Assembly: GCF_022271435.1 (NCBI RefSeq)
Contig: NZ_JAFIQY010000001.1
Location: 124,001 to 188,000 of the forward strand
DNA length: 64,000 bases
Direction of reading: 5' to 3'
Source: Streptomyces monomycini
GTDB taxonomy: Bacteria > Actinomycetota > Actinomycetes > Streptomycetales > Streptomycetaceae
The notes under the pieces were generated by a model. The model had not been told where the DNA came from. It did not search any database and was given only the letters and a program-made list of their open reading frames with translations. The translations under genes were made by a program, and so were the position numbers. Positions 48,901-59,953 of the stretch are shown one piece after another (positions within the stretch are counted from its first letter, which is position 1; the number at the start of each line of letters is the position of its first letter).

Positions 48901-51900
48901 GGAGTCCTGGACGGGAGTGTCCGGGAGGCTGCCGAGCAGGGTCCGGGTGTCCTGGTCGTCCAGGGCGAGGCGGGGTTCCGGGCCCGGCGGCAGGGTTCCG
49001 GCGGTGGCGCTGTCGGTGAGCAGCAGCACCGGCCGGGTGTCGCGCAGCAGGCAGCTGATCCGCTCGGCCGGGTGGGCCGGGACCAGCGGTACGTAGGCGG
49101 CTCCGGCCTTCAGGACGGCGAGGACCGCGACGATCAGTCCGGCGGAGCGTGGCAGGGCGAGGGCCACCGTCCGTTCGGGGCCCGCGCCGTGCCGGACGAG
49201 CAGCCGTGCCAGCCGGTTGGCCGCCGCGTCGAGTGCGGCGTAGGTGAGGGTGGTCCCGGCGCTCCGTACCGCCGTGGCACGGGGTGTCCGTGCCGCCTGG
49301 GCCTCGAAGAGGGCAGGCCAGGTCCGCGGAGCGGGGGCGGGTTCCGGGGCGGCGCTCCAGGTGTGCAGGACGCGGGTGCGCTCGCCGGGTGAGAGGACGG
49401 GGAGGTCTCCCACGGGCCGGTCCGGGTCGTCCGCCACTGCCTTGAGGACCCGCGCCAGGCGGTGCAGGGTGGCTGTCGCGGTGCGCGGGTCGAACGTGTC
49501 GGAGCGGTGGCCCAGTGCGAGGCCCAGCCGTTCGCCGGGGAGGACGGCGAGACTCAGCGGGTAGTGGGTGCCGGAGGTGATCCGGGGCGCCGAGCACCGC
49601 AGCGGGCCGGTACCGGTGCCGAGGACGCCGGGCGGAAGGTTCTCGAAGACCAGGAGGGTGTCGAAGAGCCGGTCGTGCCCGCAGAGCCGGTGGAGCCGGG
49701 TGAGTCCGATGTGCTGGTGGGGCAACAGTCCGGTCTGTTCGTCCTGGAGGCGGGCCAGAACTTGAGTGAACGGCCGGGCCGCGTCGAGACGCACCCGTAC
49801 CGGCAGGGTGTTGTTGAACATCCCGACCATGTCCTCGACGCCCGGCACGTCCGCGAGCCGTCCGGAGACCGTGGCGCCGAAGAGGACGTCGTCCTGGCCG
49901 GTGAGGCCGCGTAGGACCACGGCCCAGGCTCCTTGCAGGACGGTATTGAGCGTCAGACCGTGGCGGCGGGCCAGCGCGCGCAGGGATGCGGTCAGCCCGG
50001 TGGACAGCGTGGCTCGGACCTGTCCGTGTCGCGCGCTCGCGCCGACGGCACGTCCGGGCGCCACCAGGGTCGGACCGTCCACACCGGCGAGGGCCTGCCG
50101 CCAGGCGGTCTCGGCCGCCGTACGGTCCTGTGCGGCAAGTCGGCGCAGATACTCCCGGTACGGCGCCGAGGCGGCCATGCCCGCGGGGTCGCCTCCCGCC
50201 GCGTGGACGGCGAACAGGTCCCGCAGCACCAGCGGCCCGGACCAGCCGTCCAGGATCAGGTGCTGGACCGTCAGCAGCAGCCGGTGCCGGGCGGGCCCGA
50301 GGCGCAGCAGGGCGAACCGGAGCAGCGGGCCGTCGGCCAGGTCGAAGCGGGTGGCGCGGGCGTCGGCGGCGATGCGGTCCGCACGGGCAGCCTGTTCGTC
50401 GCCGGTGAGGTCCGCGAGGTCGTGCTCGGTCCAGGGGAGGGTCACGGTTCGTGAGTGCGGCACCACCTGGACGGGGGCGCGCAGGCCGTCGTGCCGGAAG
50501 GCGACGCGCAGGGCGGGGTGCCGTTCGAGTACGGCCTGTCCTGCCGCGCGCAACGCGCCCGGATCCAGCGGGCCGTGCAGGTCCACGGCGAGCTGGCTGG
50601 TGTAGACGTCCGGGGCCTGCTCGTCGTACAGGGCGTGGAAAAGCAGCCCCTCCTGGAGCGGCGTGAGGGGCCAGATGTCGGCCAGGTCCGGGCAGTCGTG
50701 CGTCAGCCGCGCGGTCTCGTCCTCCGTGAGGGCGACGAGCGGGAAGTCGGCGGGCGTGCGGCCCTCCGCGTCCGGTGCCGCGGCACGTTCCGTGAGCGCG
50801 GTGAGCAGACCGGACCACGTGTCCGCGAGGTCGCGTACCTCGTCCTCGGAGAACAGGGCGCCGGGCCAGGACCAGGCCGCCGTCAGGACCGGACCGCCGG
50901 GGCCGCCCTCGACCAGCGCGTCGAGCGTGAGGAGGTGGGTGGCGGGCTGTGCGGGGTCGGCGCCGCCGGTGATGCCGCCGGAGCCCGGGACCGGCGCCCA
51001 GTCCCCTGGCTGCTGCGGGAAACGACCGAGGTTGTTGTAGGCGATCAGGGGGCGCGTGCCGCCGGCGAGGGTCGGGGCCGTCTGGGGGTTGAGGTGGCGC
51101 AGCAGGCCGTGACCGAGGCCGTTGCCGGGTACGGCGCGCAGCTGATCCTTGACGCGCCGGTAGGCCCGGTCCAGCGCGGGTCCGCCGGAGCGGAGCCCGG
51201 TGGCGTCGGTGGTGCCCGGGTCGAGGCGTACGGGGTGGACGCAGGTGAGCCAGCCGACGGTCCGCGCCAGGTCGACGGTCTCCGCCGTACTGGTGTCCGC
51301 CGTACCGGGGGGCGCCGTACCGGGGAGCGCCTCCCTCCCGTCCCCCAGGTCCTCGCGGCCGTGCCGTTCGATGTCGAGCAGGACGGCGGTGTCCGGGCAG
51401 CCCGTACGACGGCGGCGCCAGTCGGCCACGGCCAGACCGAGCGCGGTGATCAGAATGTCGTCGGTCCTGCCGTGGAGGGCGGCGGGCACCGGGCCGAGCA
51501 GCGGGGCCGTCCGCTCCGGCGGCAGGGTCAGGGTCAGCCGCCGCACCGTGCTCGTCAGGTCCCGGGACGGGTCGTACGGGAGGCGGGACAGGGGCGGTTC
51601 GGCGGTGCCGGTCATGCCGGTCCACAGGGGGAGTTCGGCGACCCGGTCGTGCTGCTGGGCGAGGTCGGTGAGCCGGTGGGACCAGGCGCGCAGGGAGGTG
51701 CCCACCGGTTCGAGCACGGGGCGGCGGCCGGCCGCGGCGGCTTCCCAGGCGGCGCGCAGGTCGGGCAGCAGTACGCGCCAGGAGACGCCGTCGACTGCGA
51801 GATGGTGGATCACCAGCAGCAGGTGCCCCGCCCGGTCGGGACCGGCGTCCAACCAGACGGCCTGGAGGAGGCCCCCGGCCCGGCCCGACTCCGGGTCGAG

Positions 51901-54900
51901 CCGGTCCCGCGCGGCGTCCTTGTGGCGGCGTACGGCTGCGTCGAGTGCGGCGTCGTCCAGCTCCGTGGCGTCGACGCTGCGGACGAAATCCGCGTCGGTG
52001 ACGGTGTCGGTAACGGTGCCGGCACCACCGCCCCTTCCGGTGCTTCCGGCCGTTCCCGGCGGGGCGATGTCCAAGATCCACGCCACTCCCCCCACCCGGC
52101 CCAGCCGCAGCCGCAGGGCGTCGTGGTGGTCGATCACCGTACGCAGCGCGGTGGCCAGGTGCCGGGTGCCGAGACCCGGCGGCACCTGCACCAGGACGGA
52201 CTGGTGACAGCCCGCCACCGGCCCGCCGGTCTCCCGGAGGGCGTGCATGACGGGGGTGAGGGGCAGCGGGCCGCTGTCGTGTCCGGCGGAGGCGACCGGT
52301 GGGTGACCGGCCGAGCCCGCCCGTGCGGCGAGGGCCGCGACGGTACGGTGGCGGAAGACGTCGCGCGGGGCCAGGGCGAGCCCCTCCCGGCGGGCCCGGC
52401 CGGCGAGCTGGACGGCGATGATGCTGTCGCCGCCGAGCTCGAAGAAGTCGTCGTCCAGGCCTGCCGCGCCGGTGCCGAGGCCGAGCGCTTCGGCGAAGAG
52501 ACGGGACAGGGTCCGCTCGCGGTCGTCGCGGGGCGCCCGGTGTGCGGAGGCCGCCGCGTAGTCGGGCCGTGGGAGGCGGGCGCGGTCCAGTTTGCCCGCG
52601 GTGCTCAGCGGCAGCGTGTCGAGGACGACGACCGCGGCGGGCACCAGGTGGTCCGGCAGCCGTCCGGCCGCGTACCGGCGCAGCTCCCGAGGGTCGGCGG
52701 CCCGTCCGGCGGCAGGGGCCACGTACGCGACCAGCCGCCGGTCGCCCGGCCGGTCCTCGCGGACGACGACCGCTGCCGCGCCGACCGCGGGGTGCGAGGT
52801 CAGCGCGGCCCGCACCTCCCCCGGTTCGATGCGGAAGCCCCGCACCTTCACCTGTTCGTCCGCGCGGCCCACGAACTCCAGCGAGCCGTCGGCGCGCCGG
52901 CGGACCACGTCGCCGGTCCGGTACATCCGCTCCCCCGGCGGCCCGTACGGGCAGGCCACGAAGCGTTCGGCGGTGAGCGCGCTCCGGCCCAGGTAGCCGC
53001 GCGTCACCCCGGCGCCCGCGATGTACAGTTCCGCCGCCGCGTCCGGTGGGGCCGGGCGCAGCGCGTCGTCCAGGACGTAGGCGCGGATGCCGCCCAGTGG
53101 CCGGCCGAGCGGCAGGGGTCGGGTGTCCGGCAGGGGCCCGTCGAGGAATCCGGCGATGACGAGCACGGTCGTCTCGGTGGGGCCGTACTCGTGCACGAAG
53201 CGCGCGCCGGGCAGCAGTTCCCGCCCCTCCCGCACGGTGCGGGGCAGCAGCGCTTCCGAACCGATTTCGACGCGGCGCAGGGCCAGGTCTCCCGCCAGGC
53301 CGGGTTCTTCGCGCAGGGCGTCCGTCAGTTGCTCGAAGGCGGTCGATGTCTGGTGAAGCTGGGTGACGCCTTCTTGTACGAGCAGTCGCAGCAGTTCCGC
53401 CGGGGACCGGCTCTCCTCGTACGGCACCACGACCAGGCGGCCGCCGTGCAGGAGCGGCCCCCACATCTCCCAGACCGAGAGATCGAAGGTGTGGGAGTGG
53501 AGCAGCGCCACGACGTCGTCGGCGCGGAAGTCCAGGCCCGGGGCGTCGCGGAAGAGGCGGGCGACGGCGTGGTGCGGGACCACCACGCCCTTGGGTTCGC
53601 CGGTGGAACCGGAGGTGTGGATGACGTAGGCGGGGTGGGCGGGCAGCAGCGGGCAGGCGCGCTCACGGTCGTGTACGGGTGCGTCGGAGCACCGGTGGAG
53701 GGCATCGGCCAGCTCCGGGCCGTCCCAGGTGAGGTACGGCACGGGGGGCGCGGGCACCGGGGCCCGGGTGGTGAGCAGCAGCACCGGGCGGGCGGCGCGC
53801 AGAATCTTGTTGTTGCGTTCGGCGGGGTGGCCGGGTTCCAGGGGCAGGTAGGCCGCGCCGGTCTTCAGCACCGCCAGTACGGTGGTCACGAGGTCGGCCG
53901 AGCGGGGCAGCTCCAGCGCCACCAACTGTTCGGGCCCGGCGCCCCGCTTGATGAGCACCCTGGCCAGCCGGTTGGCCTCGGCGTCGAGCGCACTGTACGT
54001 CAGGGTCGTGTTGCGGAAGGTCACGGCCGGGGCGACGGGTGTACGGGCCGCCTGGCGCGCGAACAGCTCCGGCAGCAGGACCTGGCGGCCGTCCAAGGCG
54101 GTGGTGGCGTCGCGCTCCCCTGCGGTGCGCATGTCCAGGTCGTCGATCGGCCGGTCAGGGTCGGCTGTCCCGTCCGCCAGCAGGCTCCGCAGCCGTTCCA
54201 GCAGGGCTTCCACCGTGACGTGGTCGAAGAGGTCGGCGTCGAAGTGGGCGGCGCCGGTCAGGGCGCCCGTGCCGACGGGACCGCCGGGTGTCTCCGTGAC
54301 GCTGATCTCCAGGTCGGTGACGAGGGTGCCGGTGTCCAGCTCCCGGGCCTCGGCGAGGACACCGGACAGGGCGGGAGCAGCGGCCGGAGTGTGCTGCCAG
54401 ACCAGCAGCGTCCGGAACAGCGGGTGGCGGTCGCCCGGGCGGTGCGGGCGAAGTGCCTCGACGACCTGTTCGACGGGCACGTCCTGGTGGGCGTAGGCCT
54501 CCAGGCCGGTCTCGCGTACGCGGGTGAGCAGCGTACGGAAGTCCGGCGCGCCCGACGTGTCGACGCGCAACACCAGCGTGTTGACGAAGAAGCCGATCAG
54601 GTCGTGCAGCGCCTCGTCGGTACGTCCCGCGACGGGGGTGCCGATCGGGATGTCCTCGCCCGCGCCCAGCCGCGTCAGGAGCGCGGCGAGCCCCGCCTGC
54701 ACCACCATGGACGGGGTCGCGCCGCACTCCCGCGCCAGCGCGCGCACCGCTTGCGCGAGCCCGCTGTCCCACTGGAAGCGGCAGGTCCCGCTGCGCCCGG
54801 TGGGCGTGTCCGGGCGCGGCCGGTCACAGGGCAGGGCGATCCGGTCCGGCAGACCGGCCAGCTTCTCTTTCCAGTAGGCGAGTTGGGCGACGGCCGTCGT

Positions 54901-57900
54901 ACGGCCGGTTCCGTCGTCCGCGTCGAGCAGGTCGCGCTGCCACAACGTGTAATCGGCGTACTGCACGCGCAGCGGGGCCCAGGACGGCGGGCGTCCTTGC
55001 CTGCGCGCCTCGTAGGCCTGCGCGAGGTCGCGCCACAACGGAGCCAGGGACCAGCCGTCGGCCGCGATGTGGTGCAGCGTCAGGGACAGGACGTGCTCCT
55101 CCGGCCCCAGGACGAACAGGCAGGCACGTACGGGCGGCTCGGCCGCGAGGTCGAACCCTTGGCGCGCGGCTTCGGCGACCAGACTGGGCGCGGCATCCGG
55201 GGTCGTCTCGGTGACGGCCGTCCTGAGCCGCACAGCCTCCGGGGGCAGTACGGACTGACGCGGTTCCGCGCCGTCCTCCGGGAAGACGGTCCGCAGGGCC
55301 TCGTGGCGCGTCACGACATCACGCAGCGCCGCTTCCAGCGCCTGCCGGTCGAGCGGTCCGGAGAGTGCGAGGGTGAGCGGCACATGGTGGGCGGGGCGCG
55401 GTCCTTCCAGGTGATGCAGGAACCACATCCGGCGCTGTGCGAAGGACAGCGGCAGCTCGGCGGGGCGCGTGGACCCGGCCGTCAGCGCGGGACGGCAGGA
55501 ACGTCCGCCGGTCAGCCGCGCGGCCAGGCCCGCCGGGGTCGGTGTCTCGAACACCGCGCGCAATCCCAGCTCCGTACCGAAGGCCGACCGCACCCGGTTC
55601 ACCAGCCCGGTGGCCAGCAGCGAATGCCCGCCGAGGCTGAAGAAGTCCTGGTCGGGGCCTACTTCGGCGAGGGACAGGGTCTCCGCGAAGAGACCGCAGA
55701 GGATGTCCTCGCGGGCGTCGCGCGGTGCGCGTCCGCCGGGGGCGCGGTGGATGGCCTCCGGGTCCGGCTGGGGCAGTGCCCGCCGGTCCAGCTTGCCGTT
55801 CACCGTCATCGGCAGCTCGTCGAGGACCAGGACGGTGGAGGGGACCATGTGGTGCGGCAGCCGGGCTGCGACGGCGTCGCGTACGGCGGTGCCCAGCGCG
55901 GCGTCGGCCCGGCACCGGGCCGGTTCGCCGGTCAGCGCCCGCAGGTCGCCGTGGGCGCGTACCGCCGGGAGGTGTACGTCGGTGTACGTCACGACGGGTA
56001 CCGCCCCGGAAGGCGCGCTCCCGCCCCGCAGGAACACGGCATCCAGGCTGCCGTCGTCCGCCTCCGACCAGGTGACGAGCGCCTGGTAACCGGCGGCGTC
56101 CGCTAGCTCGTGCAGTTCTTCGGGGTCGACGGCGGGCCCTCGCCCGGTTCCGGCCGGACCGGCCCCCGGCACGTACGTGTCCAGGCGCCCGTTGGGCATG
56201 CCGCTCACCCGCAGGGCATCGGGCCGGCCGGTGCGCAGCCGCTCCGCCAGCGACGGCAGGCCGGGCACCTCGCTCCCCCACCGCACGCGGGGCGTGTCGG
56301 CGAGCGAGACCGCGGGGGCCGGGCCTTTGCGCAGCACCACGTCGTACCGGTAACGGCTCAGCTCGTTGTGGTGCCGCCCGCGTTTGACGCGGAGGTCCAC
56401 CGCGCTCACCCCGGGCAGCGGCCCGTGCGGCAGGGCGGTGAAGAAGCCGGGCGCGACCAGCAGTTCCTGCTCGCGCGCCAGGCTCCGCCGGACCGCCGCG
56501 GCCAACTCCGCGTCGGCCAGGGCAACGCCACGAGCCGCCGCGCGCTGCCGGTGCAGTGCCGTGTGGAAGCGGCGGGCCAGCCGGAGGTCGCGTACGTCGC
56601 CGACGAAGAGGGCGCCGCCGGGCGTCAGGCGGTCGAGGGCACCGCGCAGCACGGTGAGAAGGTGGTCCGCGTCGGGGAAGTACTGGGCGACGGAGTTCAG
56701 TACGACGACGTCGAAGCCGCCTTCCGGCAGGCCCCGCATGTCGTCGGCAGCCTGGCAGGTCAGGGTGGTGCGGGCGGCCAGTACGGGGTCGGCCGCGAGC
56801 GCGCCGCGCAGTCCGGTGACGGCTGCGGCGGACAGGTCGGTGCCCCAGTAGCTCTCGCAGAACGGGGCGATCCGGGCCAGGAGGAGGCCGGTGCCGACGC
56901 CGATCTCCAGGACCCGGCGGGGCCGCAGGGCCCGTACCCGGTCGGCGGTGGCGTCCCGCCACTCGCGCATCTGCTCCAGCGGGATCGGCCGTCCGTCGGC
57001 GCTGTTCCGCCATCCCGCGAAGTCTTCACCCAGGGCGGTGGGCCGCCGTGCGGAGGCGGCGTACAAGTCGTCGTACACCCGCCGCCAGGCCGCCAGTGCC
57101 GCGTCGGTGCCCGCCGCGTGCCCGGTGCCCCCGTGGTGTGACTCCGTACGCGGATACGGCCGCGGTACGACGTAACCGACCAGGCTCGGCCCTCCGTCCG
57201 CGTCCCGGCGGACGGCCACCGCGGCCTGGGCGACGTCCGGGTGGGCCGCGAGGGCGGACTCCACCTCCCCCGGCTCGACGCGGAAGCCGCGGATCTTGAC
57301 CTGGTCGTCGGAGCGGCCGGCGAACTCCAGCCCGCCGGGTCCGCGCCGCACCAGGTCGCCGGTCCGGTACATGCGTGCGCCGGGCGGGCCGTACGGGCAG
57401 GCCACGAAGCGTCCGGCGGTCAGTCCGGGGCGGTTCAGATAGCCGCGCGCCAGACCGTCGCCCGCCACGTACAGTTCGCCCGTGCCGCCGGGCGGCACCT
57501 CGCCCAGCCGGTCGTCCAGCACGTACAGCGTGAGATCCGCGATCGGCTCCCCGATGGCGCTCGGCGCGCCGGGCCGGGCACCGGCCCGGTCGCAGGCTGC
57601 GTAGGTGGCGTGCACGGTGGTCTCGGTCGTGCCGTACATGTTGACGAGCAGCGGCGCGTCGTCGGGGTGCCGGTCGTACCAGCCGGCGAGCCGGGCGGGG
57701 TCGAGCGCCTCGCCGGCGAGGACGACCACGCGCAGCGGCGCGTCCCGCAGGACGTCGGGACGCTCGCCGTCCGCGGTCAGCAGCGCGGAGAAGGCGGTCG
57801 GTGTCTGGCACAGGACGGTGACCCGCTCGCGGGCCAGCAGTGCCAGGAGGTCGGCGGGCACCCGGCCGGTCCGGTGCGGGACGATCACGAGCCGCCCCCC

Positions 57901-58644
57901 GGTCAGCAGCGCGCCGAACATCTCCCACACCGAGACGTCGAAGGCACAGGAGTGGAAGAGGGCCCAGATGTCGTCCGGGCCGAAGCCGAACCGGTGGGCG
58001 GTGGAGGTGAGCAGACGGACGACGTTGGCGTGGGTGGTCACGACGCCCTTGGGGGTGCCGGCGGAGCCCGACGTGTGGATGATGTACGCGCAGTCGCGCG
58101 GGTCCGGCCGCCCGCCGCGGTCGGTGTCGGTGACGGGCTTGGGCGCGGCCTGGTCCAGGAGCCGCTGCGTACGGTCGTCGTCGAGCAGGACCACGGGGAC
58201 GCCACCGGGGCCGCCGGCGTCGGCCGGCAGCCCGTCCGCCAGCTCACACACCGTCAGTACGGCGGCGGGCGCCACGTCCCGCAGCAGGAAGGCGACGCGC
58301 TCGGCCGGGTATGCGGGATCCACGGGCAGGTAGGCCGCTCCGCACTTGAGCACTGCCAGGACGGCCACGACCAGGTCCGCCGTACGCGGCAGCACCAGCG
58401 CCACCACCTGCCGGGGGCCGGCGCCCCGGCCCAAGAGCACCCGGGACAGCCGGTTGGCGGCGGCCTCCACCTGCGCGTACGTCATCCGTACAGCCTCGTC
58501 CGCCACGGCGACGGCGCCAGGCGTGCACCGCGCCTGCCGGGTGAACAGTTCGCCCAGCGTCACGGGCGGCCTGTCCCGGGCGGTGTCCAGAACGCTGCCC
58601 GGAGCCTCGCCGGGCGGTGCGCCGTCCTGCTCGTCGAACGTCAC
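36922..58644 (-). CDS. Six-module NRPS: A-MT-T / C-A-T-E / C-A-T / C-A-T / C-A-T / C-A-T-TE
   Basis: 7240 residues, one frame, GTG start after CTAGGAAA. Module 1 has no C domain and starts chains: A (29-485) with a SAM N-methyltransferase inserted (about 530-785, [12 protein letters not shown]) before A10, T (serine near 1006). Module 2: C 1069-1499, A 1517-2018, T (GGDSI, 2073), E 2119-2589 (HHLAVDGV), so residue 2 should be D. Module 3: C 2652-3082 (QHLILDG; the second His is kept), A, T. Modules 4-6 follow with HHIAADGW C domains. TE about 6969-7219, serine in GWSFGG (near 7046). Specificity residues read: M1 D-V-W-C-V-A-M-V-H; M2 D-L-W-H-E-G-E-V-L; M3 D-A-S-K-A-A-V-V-C; M4 D-A-W-T-V-A-A-V-C (close to Phe codes); M5 D-A-M-L-V-G-A-I-C; M6 I-D-T-T-V-S-L-G-D (no Asp235). 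Only M4 can be predicted. The product is a hexapeptide, linear or cyclic. Confidence 0.97.
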   Translation of the reverse strand: MTFDEQDGAPPGEAPGSVLDTARDRPPVTLGELFTRQARCTPGAVAVADEAVRMTYAQVEAAANRLSRVLLGRGAGPRQVVALVLPRTADLVVAVLAVLKCGAAYLPVDPAYPAERVAFLLRDVAPAAVLTVCELADGLPADAGGPGGVPVVLLDDDRTQRLLDQAAPKPVTDTDRGGRPDPRDCAYIIHTSGSAGTPKGVVTTHANVVRLLTSTAHRFGFGPDDIWALFHSCAFDVSVWEMFGALLTGGRLVIVPHRTGRVPADLLALLARERVTVLCQTPTAFSALLTADGERPDVLRDAPLRVVVLAGEALDPARLAGWYDRHPDDAPLLVNMYGTTETTVHATYAACDRAGARPGAPSAIGEPIADLTLYVLDDRLGEVPPGGTGELYVAGDGLARGYLNRPGLTAGRFVACPYGPPGARMYRTGDLVRRGPGGLEFAGRSDDQVKIRGFRVEPGEVESALAAHPDVAQAAVAVRRDADGGPSLVGYVVPRPYPRTESHHGGTGHAAGTDAALAAWRRVYDDLYAASARRPTALGEDFAGWRNSADGRPIPLEQMREWRDATADRVRALRPRRVLEIGVGTGLLLARIAPFCESYWGTDLSAAAVTGLRGALAADPVLAARTTLTCQAADDMRGLPEGGFDVVVLNSVAQYFPDADHLLTVLRGALDRLTPGGALFVGDVRDLRLARRFHTALHRQRAAARGVALADAELAAAVRRSLAREQELLVAPGFFTALPHGPLPGVSAVDLRVKRGRHHNELSRYRYDVVLRKGPAPAVSLADTPRVRWGSEVPGLPSLAERLRTGRPDALRVSGMPNGRLDTYVPGAGPAGTGRGPAVDPEELHELADAAGYQALVTWSEADDGSLDAVFLRGGSAPSGAVPVVTYTDVHLPAVRAHGDLRALTGEPARCRADAALGTAVRDAVAARLPHHMVPSTVLVLDELPMTVNGKLDRRALPQPDPEAIHRAPGGRAPRDAREDILCGLFAETLSLAEVGPDQDFFSLGGHSLLATGLVNRVRSAFGTELGLRAVFETPTPAGLAARLTGGRSCRPALTAGSTRPAELPLSFAQRRMWFLHHLEGPRPAHHVPLTLALSGPLDRQALEAALRDVVTRHEALRTVFPEDGAEPRQSVLPPEAVRLRTAVTETTPDAAPSLVAEAARQGFDLAAEPPVRACLFVLGPEEHVLSLTLHHIAADGWSLAPLWRDLAQAYEARRQGRPPSWAPLRVQYADYTLWQRDLLDADDGTGRTTAVAQLAYWKEKLAGLPDRIALPCDRPRPDTPTGRSGTCRFQWDSGLAQAVRALARECGATPSMVVQAGLAALLTRLGAGEDIPIGTPVAGRTDEALHDLIGFFVNTLVLRVDTSGAPDFRTLLTRVRETGLEAYAHQDVPVEQVVEALRPHRPGDRHPLFRTLLVWQHTPAAAPALSGVLAEARELDTGTLVTDLEISVTETPGGPVGTGALTGAAHFDADLFDHVTVEALLERLRSLLADGTADPDRPIDDLDMRTAGERDATTALDGRQVLLPELFARQAARTPVAPAVTFRNTTLTYSALDAEANRLARVLIKRGAGPEQLVALELPRSADLVTTVLAVLKTGAAYLPLEPGHPAERNNKILRAARPVLLLTTRAPVPAPPVPYLTWDGPELADALHRCSDAPVHDRERACPLLPAHPAYVIHTSGSTGEPKGVVVPHHAVARLFRDAPGLDFRADDVVALLHSHTFDLSVWEMWGPLLHGGRLVVVPYEESRSPAELLRLLVQEGVTQLHQTSTAFEQLTDALREEPGLAGDLALRRVEIGSEALLPRTVREGRELLPGARFVHEYGPTETTVLVIAGFLDGPLPDTRPLPLGRPLGGIRAYVLDDALRPAPPDAAAELYIAGAGVTRGYLGRSALTAERFVACPYGPPGERMYRTGDVVRRRADGSLEFVGRADEQVKVRGFRIEPGEVRAALTSHPAVGAAAVVVREDRPGDRRLVAYVAPAAGRAADPRELRRYAAGRLPDHLVPAAVVVLDTLPLSTAGKLDRARLPRPDYAAASAHRAPRDDRERTLSRLFAEALGLGTGAAGLDDDFFELGGDSIIAVQLAGRARREGLALAPRDVFRHRTVAALAARAGSAGHPPVASAGHDSGPLPLTPVMHALRETGGPVAGCHQSVLVQVPPGLGTRHLATALRTVIDHHDALRLRLGRVGGVAWILDIAPPGTAGSTGRGGGAGTVTDTVTDADFVRSVDATELDDAALDAAVRRHKDAARDRLDPESGRAGGLLQAVWLDAGPDRAGHLLLVIHHLAVDGVSWRVLLPDLRAAWEAAAAGRRPVLEPVGTSLRAWSHRLTDLAQQHDRVAELPLWTGMTGTAEPPLSRLPYDPSRDLTSTVRRLTLTLPPERTAPLLGPVPAALHGRTDDILITALGLAVADWRRRRTGCPDTAVLLDIERHGREDLGDGREALPGTAPPGTADTSTAETVDLARTVGWLTCVHPVRLDPGTTDATGLRSGGPALDRAYRRVKDQLRAVPGNGLGHGLLRHLNPQTAPTLAGGTRPLIAYNNLGRFPQQPGDWAPVPGSGGITGGADPAQPATHLLTLDALVEGGPGGPVLTAAWSWPGALFSEDEVRDLADTWSGLLTALTERAAAPDAEGRTPADFPLVALTEDETARLTHDCPDLADIWPLTPLQEGLLFHALYDEQAPDVYTSQLAVDLHGPLDPGALRAAGQAVLERHPALRVAFRHDGLRAPVQVVPHSRTVTLPWTEHDLADLTGDEQAARADRIAADARATRFDLADGPLLRFALLRLGPARHRLLLTVQHLILDGWSGPLVLRDLFAVHAAGGDPAGMAASAPYREYLRRLAAQDRTAAETAWRQALAGVDGPTLVAPGRAVGASARHGQVRATLSTGLTASLRALARRHGLTLNTVLQGAWAVVLRGLTGQDDVLFGATVSGRLADVPGVEDMVGMFNNTLPVRVRLDAARPFTQVLARLQDEQTGLLPHQHIGLTRLHRLCGHDRLFDTLLVFENLPPGVLGTGTGPLRCSAPRITSGTHYPLSLAVLPGERLGLALGHRSDTFDPRTATATLHRLARVLKAVADDPDRPVGDLPVLSPGERTRVLHTWSAAPEPAPAPRTWPALFEAQAARTPRATAVRSAGTTLTYAALDAAANRLARLLVRHGAGPERTVALALPRSAGLIVAVLAVLKAGAAYVPLVPAHPAERISCLLRDTRPVLLLTDSATAGTLPPGPEPRLALDDQDTRTLLGSLPDTPVQDSERTAPLRPRHPAYIIHTSGSTGGPKGVQVPHEGIAALAAAQTARFGAGPGSVVLLFASLSFDASVSDLCTALLSGATLAIAPAGTLLAGEELADAVAQFGVTHLKLPPSVLAGLPTGALPRSVALAVAGEPCPVDLVARWAATHRLVNVYGPTETTVCATMTAPLTDGCAPAVGTPIAGTRVYVLDAGLRPVAPGVVGELYVAGVGLARGYLNRPGLTAERFVACPFGVAGERMYRTGDLVRWRADGQVEFVGRADGQVKVRGFRIEPGEVEAVLTTHPGVARAAVVAREDRPGDRRLVAYVVPAPGHAPAPGALREYVGERLPAYLVPSAVVALDALPLTPNGKLDQRALPAPGRHATGRGPRDAREEILCGLFADVLGLPEAGAEDDFFALGGHSLLATRLVSLARAALGRELTLRALFEARTPAALARRVGGAAAARPAVVRTERPARLPLSPAQRRLWFLHRLDGPGAAYNVPLVLRLRGAVDSGALNDALGDVVGRHEALRTVFAEAADGEPYQVVRDHDAERPYLTVTPAGHPAADAAEVVRSVRYAFDLTREPPFRAELFRGPGGESLLVVVVHHIAADGWSLAPLWRDVVTAYEARRSGGAPDWRALPVQYADFALWQRDALASGSDVMARQTAFWRRELRGLPEELALPYDRPRPAVTDHRGAVVRYRWDAELHGRVVKLARERGASVFMVVQAALAALFTRLGAGTDIPLGVPVAGRGDAALDEVVGFFVNTLVLRTDTSGDPSFRALVDRVRDTGLRAYAHQDVPFERLVEALNPNRSAGRNPLFQVALTTNGADRAGYGLPGVQTEEVHVCTGTAKMDLTIAVRERRDAGRAPAGIEGETEFRTALFDPATVEGLLARLRRLLEAAVTDPDRPIGSLEILTSAERHTLLRAADHAPRALPAATLPELFEAQAARTPDAPAVTSPDVRLTYAELDARANRLARLLATRGAGPEGVVALALPRSADLVTAVLAVLKTGAAYLPVDPAYPPARIAFLLRDAAPALLVTDHPTGAVLPSTSVPRLLLDADATARALADLPDTGLTDADRTAPVFPDGPAYVIHTSGSSGKPKGVLVSHRGIASLAATQRERLGAGAGSRVLAFAPPSFDASFWELCLALLTGACLVTVSPDRLLPGAPLAAAVAAQGVTHLTVPPSSLAALDPGSLPEGVTLVVAGEPCPAGLVARWAPGRSMVNAYGPTETTVCATMTGPLTGGSAPAVGTPVAGTRLYVLDAGLRPVPPRVAGELYVAGAGLARGYLNRPGLTAERFVACPFGVAGERMYRTGDLVRWRADGQVEFVGRADGQVKVRGFRIEPGEVEAVLTTHPGVARAAVVAREDRPGDRRLVAYAVLVGATPRQPGSSAPDHSDVRAFLGARLPGHLLPDAIVFLDDLPLTAHGKLDHRALPAPDTADRASRPPRTPEEEVLSGLFAEVLGVSEVGAEDGFFALGGHSLLATRLVNRVRAVLGAELGLRAVFETPTPAALATRLGTAARPRPALRPLPRPARVPLSFGQRRLWTLHRMTGPDATYNVPLVLRLRGALDADALDAALGDVLERHEVLRTVYAEAADGEPYQVLRPAGGPPLVRTPFAHRSADALARAVRRAVRHAFDLATDLPFRAELFSCAGDEAVLVVVVHHIAADGWSLAPLWRDVVTAYQARAAGRAPDRDALPVQYADFALWQREALGDAGDTARHVEFWREELRGAPCRLALPYDRTPPAATGHRGAVVAFRWDGELHGRITELARQHGASVFMVAQAAVAALLTRLGAGTDVPLGAPVAGRTDAALDDVVGFFVNTLVLRTDTSGDPSFHELVRRARERDLRAYAHQDVPFERLVEVLNPDRAAGRNPLFQVALAVDTASGDALTLPGVTVRREEAHTGTAKFDLSFRFTERRGPGRRPAGIDGSVEFATALFDRDTVETLAVRLRRLLRAVLARPDRPIGEADILSAGERRLLLHRWSGPARGLPTGLLPALFETRAAGEPGAPAVVEGDRTTTYATLNTGANRLAHLLTSRGAGPERVVALFLPRSATAVRAVLAVAKTGAAHLPVDPALPHERIAYLLRDAAPVLVVTTADAARRLPPDGPPCLVLDAGTTLRALAGQPDHDPGDDDRLAPLLPAHPAYVIHTSGSTGPPKGVAVTHTGLHALAAAQAARFGLRPGSRVLQLASPGFDASVMETLMALASGAALVVPPAGPLGGDALAEFLARERVTHCLVPPTVLATVPHAPLPDLETLVVGGEAVTAGLVARWAPGRRMINAYGPTEATICATLSEPLRGDGPPPIGAPVTHSRAYVLDATLRPVPPGVVGELYLAGAGPARGYLHRPGPTAERFVACPFGAAGERMYRTGDLVRWRLDGQLEFAGRADDQVKVRGFRIEPGEVEAVLAAHPAVARAAVAVRTDTSGTARLVGYVVAAPRVPEPESVPRAPALEPESAPPCQAPGPDSVPRSPALAPDSVREFLRARLPEHLVPAAVVPLDTLPLTAAGKLDRNALPDPAFTPAPAGRAPRTPEEEVLCGLFAEVLRLPSAGPDDSFFDLGGDSLLATRLAGRIRTVLGTELDLRAFFASPTAAGTAGRLRTARRARPVLCPAPRPEVVPLSPAQRRLWFLHRMEGPSATYNVPLAMRLTGPLDAGALRTALVDVADRHEVLRTVLPETGGVPRQTVLGRDAALAVVTVTDASGWEEAEVTERVRAAARRSADLTRELPLRADLFVLGPEEHVLVLVVHHIAADGWSLGPLWRDLAHAYAARRDGRPPSLPPLPVQYADYTLWQHKLLGDPADPDSLLAEQLTYWTRHLRGLPDQLPLPTDRPRPDVPAGRGEVLAFTWDATAHQRLTALARDCGASVFMVVQAALAALLTRLGAGTDIPLGTPAAGRTDAALDDVVGFFVNTLVLRTDTSGDPAFRELITRVRDVNLAAYAHQDAPFDRVVEALNPPRTAARHPLFQTLLTWRSATGRGPALPGVTVTPLPADTGTARLDMEINATEHRAPDGTPAGVEAKVEFSTDLFDRSTVEAFVARLRRITDTAADDPGLRISRADLLTPRERHTLRALNDTAHGVPDLVLPRLFEDQVATTPDAPALICDDRTLTYAELNTSANRLARLLVARGAGPENVVGLALPRTPAMVTAVLAVLKAGAAYLFLDPGYPAGRLAHMLGDTRPVLLVTDRATAPALPATNVPRLVVDAVDGDRPADPVRDTDLTDADRPAAPVRDITLTDADRPAAPVRDTNLTDADRRAPLKPLHPAYVIYTSGSTGTPKGVVGLHRGCVNRLLWCGRAYPWHAGQPVLAKTTLSFIDGTTELLGALLHGAPVVLADSFTARSPAGLATLVARHRATRITVVPSLLAALLDGDIGPLTTCRLWVTSGEALPPALSQRFAEALPYARLVNLYGASEVSGDSLHAVAHGPDVAAGWPVWNTRVHILDATLRPVPPGVPGEIHLTGTGLARGYLRRPALTAERFVADPYGPPGARMYRTGDLGRYRPDGVVEYLGRADDQVKINGVRIEPGEVQAAVLAHPDVDRAAVAVREDTPGRRQLVAYAVSAPGADPDPARVRSFLRERLPRFMVPAAVVLLDALPLTANGKLDRHALPAPVFAAAEGGRAPGTPPEELMAALFAEVLGLPSVGPDDGFFDLGGDSLLAARLTSRVRAVFGADPGLRALFAAQTPAGLVRALDAAGDGDSAVHGGTAADGRAAADGRAPGRGGSTADALDVLLPLRPRGSRPPLFCVHPASGISWPYAGLMRHLDDRPVYGLQARGLTEPGARPATIADMAADYLEQIRTVQPTGPYHLLGWSFGGAVAHAMAVRLQEQGEKVAFLALLDSAPLQIDPGRVLPRHTAHDVAELFVDSVGRADNGEAPGPDTARAAEILREQGSALAALLVEPQVTALAETLTDNTRLRWYTFRPAVFEGDLLLFKAEPERGEPHWPAEAWQPYVSGAVLTHDACCEHGHMMQPHALARIGPVIAAVLDGTARPDDALSPRTAGTAGP
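39182..39316 (-). repeat. Three tandem 45-bp units inside module 6 A domain
   Basis: Three copies of a 45-bp unit (39182-39226, 39227-39271, 39272-39316) differ at only a few positions and encode a 15-residue repeat, [19 protein letters not shown]. They lie between A2 and A3 of the adenylation domain, where a surface loop is expected. A recent slippage event is the simplest cause. Confidence 0.9.
44849..45086 (-). repeat. 238-bp block identical to 48014-48251 (module 4 A domain)
   Basis: Every base I compared over 238 bp is the same as in the module 3 copy at 48014-48251, offset 3165 bp. The block encodes A7-A8 of the adenylation domain ([20 protein letters not shown] and on). Flanks differ sharply. 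This indicates recent gene conversion or domain exchange between modules. Confidence 0.9.
48014..48251 (-). repeat. 238-bp block identical to 44849-45086 (module 3 A domain)
   Basis: Partner of the identical block in module 4. The surrounding specificity region differs (D-A-S-K-A-A-V-V-C here, D-A-W-T-V-A-A-V-C in module 4), so the shared part is C-terminal to the specificity-determining region. Confidence 0.9.
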
Positions 58645-58780
58645 TTTCCTAGACCTCTCGCACTACGGGTCGCACTACGGGCGCGCGTCAGGGCGGCGCG
58701 GGGCCACACAGGGGTGCCGGGCGCGGCGGCGTCCTGCCGCGGCCGCCGGGAGCCGCGGGGGCCGTCGGCCCCGGGCCGGG

Positions 58781-59608
58781 TCAGCTCCAGTACCGCAAAG
58801 GCTCGTCGGGGCCCTTGCAGGCGATGAACGCCGCCATGCCGACGCGGTGGCCGCCCCGGGCCGGGGTGACGGCGTGCAGCATCCGGGAGCTGAAGACGAT
58901 CAGGTCGCCCGCCTGCGGGTGGATCACGTGGTCCGGGGGCTCGACCGTCGCCGGGTCCAGCCCTTCGACCTCCTGGATGGTGCGGGACTCCGCGCTCGTG
59001 GGCTCACGCCGCCACAGCTGGAGGTCGCCGCCCTCCTCGGGCACCTGGAGGTAGATGTTGGCGACCAGTTGCTCGCTCACCCCGGCGGCCTCCGGGGCGT
59101 CCGTCTCCTGCTCGATGCGGTCGTTGTGCGGGTGGAAGACCGAGGTCCGCGGGCGGAACACCCGCAGCGCGCCGACGAAACACGGCCGGCCGCGCAGCCG
59201 CAGCAGTTCGGCACCGGCCGGCCAGCATTCCTGGAGCAGCAGCCGTACATGGTCCACCGGGGACAGATACGGCGCGAACAAATCACGCACCTCGTGGATC
59301 GAGGGCAGTGCGGCGTCGTGGTAACGGGCGGTCAGTTCGGGATTCCACGCCGTGTCGATGTGCGGCAGGTGCACTCGTCCCACCGTACTCGTATATTTCT
59401 TGTGATAATTTCCCAGCGCCTTGTGCCGCACCGCTTTCCCGGCCACTTCCGCCGCGACCCGCCGGTCGCAGAATCCGGGTACGTGCAGGGCTGCGATCTC
59501 CCGGCGGGCCAGCCGCAGCAGGGAATCCCGGGTCAGTTCACGGGCGAAGCCGCCTTCCGCGGCGGCGCCCGCGACGCCCGCGCCGGGCCCGGAAACAGTC
59601 GAAGTCAC
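58781..59608 (-). CDS. 2-oxoglutarate/Fe(II)-dependent oxygenase
   Basis: 275 residues. The iron ligands are probably in FHPHNDRIEQE (H-x-D type, near 161-165) and the distal His in SSRMLHAVTPARGGHRVGM, where the Arg would bind 2-oxoglutarate. The jelly-roll strands between (NIYLQVPEEGGDLQLW) fit the family. Such enzymes hydroxylate free or carrier-bound amino acids in NRPS pathways. It is the first gene of the oxygenase-NRPS-mbtH operon, 136 bp before the NRPS. I prefer the GTG at 59608, with GGAG nine to ten bases upstream, over a GTG at 59623 that lacks a ribosome site. Confidence 0.85.
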   Translation of the reverse strand: MTSTVSGPGAGVAGAAAEGGFARELTRDSLLRLARREIAALHVPGFCDRRVAAEVAGKAVRHKALGNYHKKYTSTVGRVHLPHIDTAWNPELTARYHDAALPSIHEVRDLFAPYLSPVDHVRLLLQECWPAGAELLRLRGRPCFVGALRVFRPRTSVFHPHNDRIEQETDAPEAAGVSEQLVANIYLQVPEEGGDLQLWRREPTSAESRTIQEVEGLDPATVEPPDHVIHPQAGDLIVFSSRMLHAVTPARGGHRVGMAAFIACKGPDEPLRYWS

Positions 59609-59926
59609 ATCGTCACACTCCACTCAGCGGTGCACAGCCGGGGGACTCCGCTCGGCCGCCGGCACCACGCCGGCGACCGCCCCGGCCCCGGAAACGGAAA
59701 AGGGGGCCGTACGGGAGGATATGAGCACTGCCCCTGGCCTTTCCGCGCCCGATCGCCTGCGCACCGCTTCCGGAAAACCGCGGACACGTCCGGGACCAGG
59801 TTCTCCCGGCGCGCGGCCCGCCACACCGCGCTCACCGGCAGCCCGCCCCATCGGGGGAACCCGTGAACCGGCCCTGGACGAGTGCCGGTGGAACGACGTT
59901 CCGACAAACTGCGGAGATGAAGGAAA
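59609..59926. other. Upstream region of the second NRPS operon
   Basis: 318 bp without a convincing gene. It must carry the promoter for the oxygenase-NRPS-mbtH operon, but no clear -35/-10 pair stands out. A short inverted repeat GGAAC-GAC-GTTCC is at 59890-59902. Confidence 0.4.
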
Positions 59927-59944
59927 GCCCGGCCCGGGCCGGGC
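59927..59944 (-). terminator. Terminator-like palindrome after the binding-protein gene
   Basis: GCCCGGCCCGGGCCGGGC folds as a 7-bp stem with 4-nt loop. Read leftward it is followed by TTTCCTTC. It lies 10 bp after the stop at 59954 and separates that operon from the NRPS operon. Confidence 0.6.
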
Positions 59945-59953
59945 CGGTGCTCC

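Noticed and set aside
36922..58644. TTA codons as sign of bldA control
   Set aside because: The TAA triplets I inspected on the plus strand fell out of frame (mostly parts of Tyr codons), so there is no support.
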